From CAVVSD01 sp963757125 (GTDB lineage Bacteria > Actinomycetota > Thermoleophilia > Solirubrobacterales > Solirubrobacteraceae), in contig CAVWQP010000006.1 of NCBI GenBank assembly GCA_963757125.1, positions 62,001-126,000 of the forward strand: DNA of 64,000 nt, written 5' to 3'. A program made the translations under genes and the position numbers. Numbering within the stretch: the first letter of the stretch is position 1; every line of letters begins with the position of its first letter. Below, one piece after another: positions 61,814 through 64,000 of this stretch. The notes below the pieces were generated by a model. It did no database searches and had not been told where the DNA came from. It saw only the letters and a program-made list of their open reading frames with translations.

Positions 61814-62710
61814 ATGACACCGATACGCCGCATCGGATTCGTCGGCCTCGGCAACATGGGTGCGCCGATGGCGCGCAACCTCGCGCGAGCCGGCTTCGAC
61901 GTCCGCGTGCGCGACGCGGATCCGGGCCGCCAGGCGCTGCTGGCCGCCGAGATGGCGCCCGATGCCGCCGCGTTCGACGCGCTCGATGCCGTGATCACGA
62001 TGCTGCCCACCGGCGACGACGTGCGCGCGGTGCTGCTCGGCGACGGGGAGGTCAGCAGTGCGCTGCGCCCCGGCACCGTCGCGATCGACATGAGCTCCTC
62101 GGCCCCGGTCGGGACGCGGGAGCTCGGGGCGGCGCTCGCCGACCGTGGCGTGACCCTCGTCGACGCGCCCGTGTCCGGCGGCGTCGCGAAGGCGGAGACC
62201 GGGACGCTGGCGATCCTTGTCGGTGGCGACGACGACGAGGCGGTCGAGCTGGTGCGGCCGGTGCTCGACGCGCTGGGGGAGCGGATCCTGCGCACCGGCG
62301 GCCTGGGGGCCGGGCACGCGGCGAAGGCGCTGAACAACTTCGTCGCCGCGGCGTCCTTCGCCGCCACCTCCGAGGCGCTCATCGTCGGCGCGCGGTTCGG
62401 GCTGCGGCCCGAGGACGTCCTCGCGGCGCTGAACGCCTCGACCGGCGCGAGCTTCAACACCCAGTTCACCATGGAGCCGCACGTCCTCCGCAGGCGCTTC
62501 GGGGTCGGCTTCGCGATGCGCCTGATGGTCAAGGACATCGCGCTGGCGCGCGATCTCGTCGACGCGACCGACAGCGTCGCGCCGATGTGCCGGCTCACCG
62601 AGGAGCTGTGGGCCGACGCGCTCGCAGCCGAGGGGCCGGACGCGGACTTCACCGCGGCCATCAAGCACTGGGAGGAGGAGAACGCGACGGAGCTGCCGCT
62701 GCTCGAGTAG
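61814..62710 (+). CDS. Beta-hydroxyacid dehydrogenase (3-hydroxyisobutyrate dehydrogenase family)
   Basis: The 298-aa NAD(P)-dependent enzyme has GFVGLGNMGAPMARNLARAG, TLVDAPVSGGVAK, GAGHAAKALNN with the catalytic Lys, and FAMRLMVKDIALARDLVD. It is clearly paralogous to the gene at 29718 (same motif order and length). It follows an MFS gene and precedes another, so it may serve an imported acid. If one of the two copies is a true 3-hydroxyisobutyrate dehydrogenase it would feed mmsA; specificity cannot be told from the motifs. Confidence 0.9.
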   Translation: MTPIRRIGFVGLGNMGAPMARNLARAGFDVRVRDADPGRQALLAAEMAPDAAAFDALDAVITMLPTGDDVRAVLLGDGEVSSALRPGTVAIDMSSSAPVGTRELGAALADRGVTLVDAPVSGGVAKAETGTLAILVGGDDDEAVELVRPVLDALGERILRTGGLGAGHAAKALNNFVAAASFAATSEALIVGARFGLRPEDVLAALNASTGASFNTQFTMEPHVLRRRFGVGFAMRLMVKDIALARDLVDATDSVAPMCRLTEELWADALAAEGPDADFTAAIKHWEEENATELPLLE

Positions 62711-62788
62711 GCGCGTCACCGGTCGGCGGCCGATGAGTTGCCCGAGGGAGTCTCGTCCTATCCGCAACCCACCGACGAGGAGCCGACG

Positions 62789-64000
62789 ATGACCGCCACC
62801 GCAACGCCCACCGCCGCATCGACCGACCGCAGCCGGTGGCTCGCGCTCTACGTCCTGTGCGCCGGAACGCTCATGATCGTGCTCGACGCGACGATCGTGA
62901 ACGTCGCGCTGCCGTCGATCCAGGAGGACCTCGGGTTCTCCCAGAGCAACCTCGCCTGGGTCGTCAACGCTTATCTCATCGCCTTCGGCGGGCTGCTGCT
63001 GCTCGCCGGGCGCCTCGGCGACCTCGTCGGCCCCCGGCGCGTGTTCCTGACCGGGCTGACCATCTTCACCGTCGCCTCGCTCGCCTGCGCGCTGTCGCAG
63101 AACGAAGCGATGCTCGTCGTCTCCCGTTTCGTCCAGGGCGTCGGCGGCGCGCTCACCTCGGCCGTCGTCCTCGGGATGATCGTCACGATGTTCCCCGACC
63201 CGCGCGACCAGGCGAAGGCGCTCGGCGTGTACGCGTTCGTGGCCTCCGCCGGCGGGTCGATCGGGCTGCTGGCGGGCGGCATCCTGACCGACGCGATCAG
63301 CTGGCACTGGATCTTCCTCGTGAACCTGCCGATCGGCGTCGCGGTCGCGTTCGGCACGCTGCGCCTCGTCGAGGACCGCCCCGGCCTCGGCCTGCGCGCG
63401 GGCGCCGATGTCCCCGGCGCCGTGCTCCTGACGGCGGGCCTCATGCTCGGCGTCTACGCGATCCTGCAGGTCCCCGAGCACGGCTGGGGCGCCACGCGCA
63501 CGCTGCTCCTCGGCGCCATCGCGCTTGCGCTGCTCGCGACGTTCGTCGCCCGCCAGGCGCGGATCGCCAACCCGCTCATGCCGCTGCGGCTCTTCCACTC
63601 GCGCGACGCGACCGGCGCGAACATCATCATGGCGTTCGTCGTCGTCGGGATGTTCGGCGTGTTCTTCCTGGGCGCGCTGTACCTGCAGCAGATCCTGGGC
63701 TACGACGCCCTCGAGGTCGGCCTCGCGTTCCTGCCCAGCACGATCGTCATGGCCGGCCTGTCGCTCGGCGTCGCCGGCCGGCTCGTGACCCGGTTCGGCC
63801 CGCAGCGCGTCCTGGCGCCCAGCCTCCTGTTCATCGCGGCAGGCCTGGCGCTGTTCGCCCGCGCCCCGGTGGGCGGCAGCTTCGCCGAGCACATCCTGCC
63901 CGTGACGATCCTGCTCGGCATCGGCACCGGCCTGTCGACGCCGGCGATCATGATGCTCGCGATGTCGGGCGCGACGCCCGCGGACGCCGGCATCGCGTCC
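62789..64000 (+). CDS. MFS drug exporter (DHA2, EmrB/QacA type), 3' end outside window
   Basis: ATG 62789 follows GAGGAG by 6 bases; 404 codons are present without a stop. TM1 carries LDATIVNVALPSIQEDLGFS, the canonical DHA2 motif D1. NAYLIAFGGLLLLAGRLGDL and GPRRVFLTG follow, with motif C in TM5 (AGGSIGLLAGGIL) and WHWIFLVNLPIGV after it. About 12 of the expected 14 helices lie within the window. It is a proton-driven multidrug-type exporter. Related to the pump at 32742 but not adjacent in operon. Confidence 0.92.
   Translation, partial: MTATATPTAASTDRSRWLALYVLCAGTLMIVLDATIVNVALPSIQEDLGFSQSNLAWVVNAYLIAFGGLLLLAGRLGDLVGPRRVFLTGLTIFTVASLACALSQNEAMLVVSRFVQGVGGALTSAVVLGMIVTMFPDPRDQAKALGVYAFVASAGGSIGLLAGGILTDAISWHWIFLVNLPIGVAVAFGTLRLVEDRPGLGLRAGADVPGAVLLTAGLMLGVYAILQVPEHGWGATRTLLLGAIALALLATFVARQARIANPLMPLRLFHSRDATGANIIMAFVVVGMFGVFFLGALYLQQILGYDALEVGLAFLPSTIVMAGLSLGVAGRLVTRFGPQRVLAPSLLFIAAGLALFARAPVGGSFAEHILPVTILLGIGTGLSTPAIMMLAMSGATPADAGIAS

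Noticed and set aside
60560..63892. 1110-codon minus-strand open frame under two MFS genes and a dehydrogenase
   Set aside because: It spans three well-supported plus-strand genes; the translation is Arg/Asp/Gly-rich with no domain.

Overview
The window is very GC-rich DNA with third codon positions almost always G or C, many GTG starts, close gene packing with ATGA/GTGA overlaps, and no recognisable mobile element, CRISPR array or rRNA. Gene content points to a free-living aerobic actinomycete, and several family traits (FecR-like secreted protein after clpX, many LLM-class F420/flavin oxidoreductases, class III alcohol dehydrogenase followed by an MBL hydrolase as in mycothiol users) suggest Thermoleophilia/Solirubrobacterales. 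That placement is an inference.

Layout. 1-2.7 kb: 3' end of an acyl-CoA-dehydrogenase-like flavin monooxygenase, a nitronate-monooxygenase-like enzyme and a TetR regulator. The regulator diverges from isocitrate lyase (2.7-4.0 kb) across a promoter with two spaced copies of one operator. 4.0-6.6 kb: two secreted proteins, a CorA channel and a 49-aa membrane peptide. 6.6-24.9 kb is a conserved core: tig, clpP, clpX, a FecR-like secreted protein, valS, folC, ndk, maf, mreB-mreC-mreD-mrdA-rodA and rng. This is protein quality control, translation, folate and the rod-shape wall-synthesis machine.

From 25 kb the usual actinobacterial chain rng-rplU-rpmA-obg-proB-proA-nadD-rsfS-leuS-comEA-comEC is still present in order, but it is broken open by accessory blocks: three SnoaL-like genes (25.0-26.3 kb), a P450/LLM/dehydrogenase/CMD operon with cyclase, SDR and efflux pump (27.0-34.2 kb), a kinase, class III alcohol dehydrogenase and MBL pair (35.6-38.6 kb), and a mixed 10-kb block of methyltransferase, MMSDH, ArsR/SRPBCC, SDR, a free-standing LigD phosphoesterase domain, CYTH/YegP/secreted operon, Tat-exported amidohydrolase and tRNA-Ala (42.0-52.4 kb). 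After comEC (58.5 kb) come an LLM oxidoreductase, a DehI-like protein, two MFS pumps (the last runs off the window) and a second beta-hydroxyacid dehydrogenase.

Two general features deserve attention. First, at least ten single-base insertions break otherwise intact genes, including essential valS, leuS, mrdA and rsfS. All are +1 insertions of G or C, which suggests a systematic sequence error rather than decay. Second, about fifteen genes have a TANNNT hexamer ending 6-11 bases before the start codon, which suggests leaderless transcription is common here.
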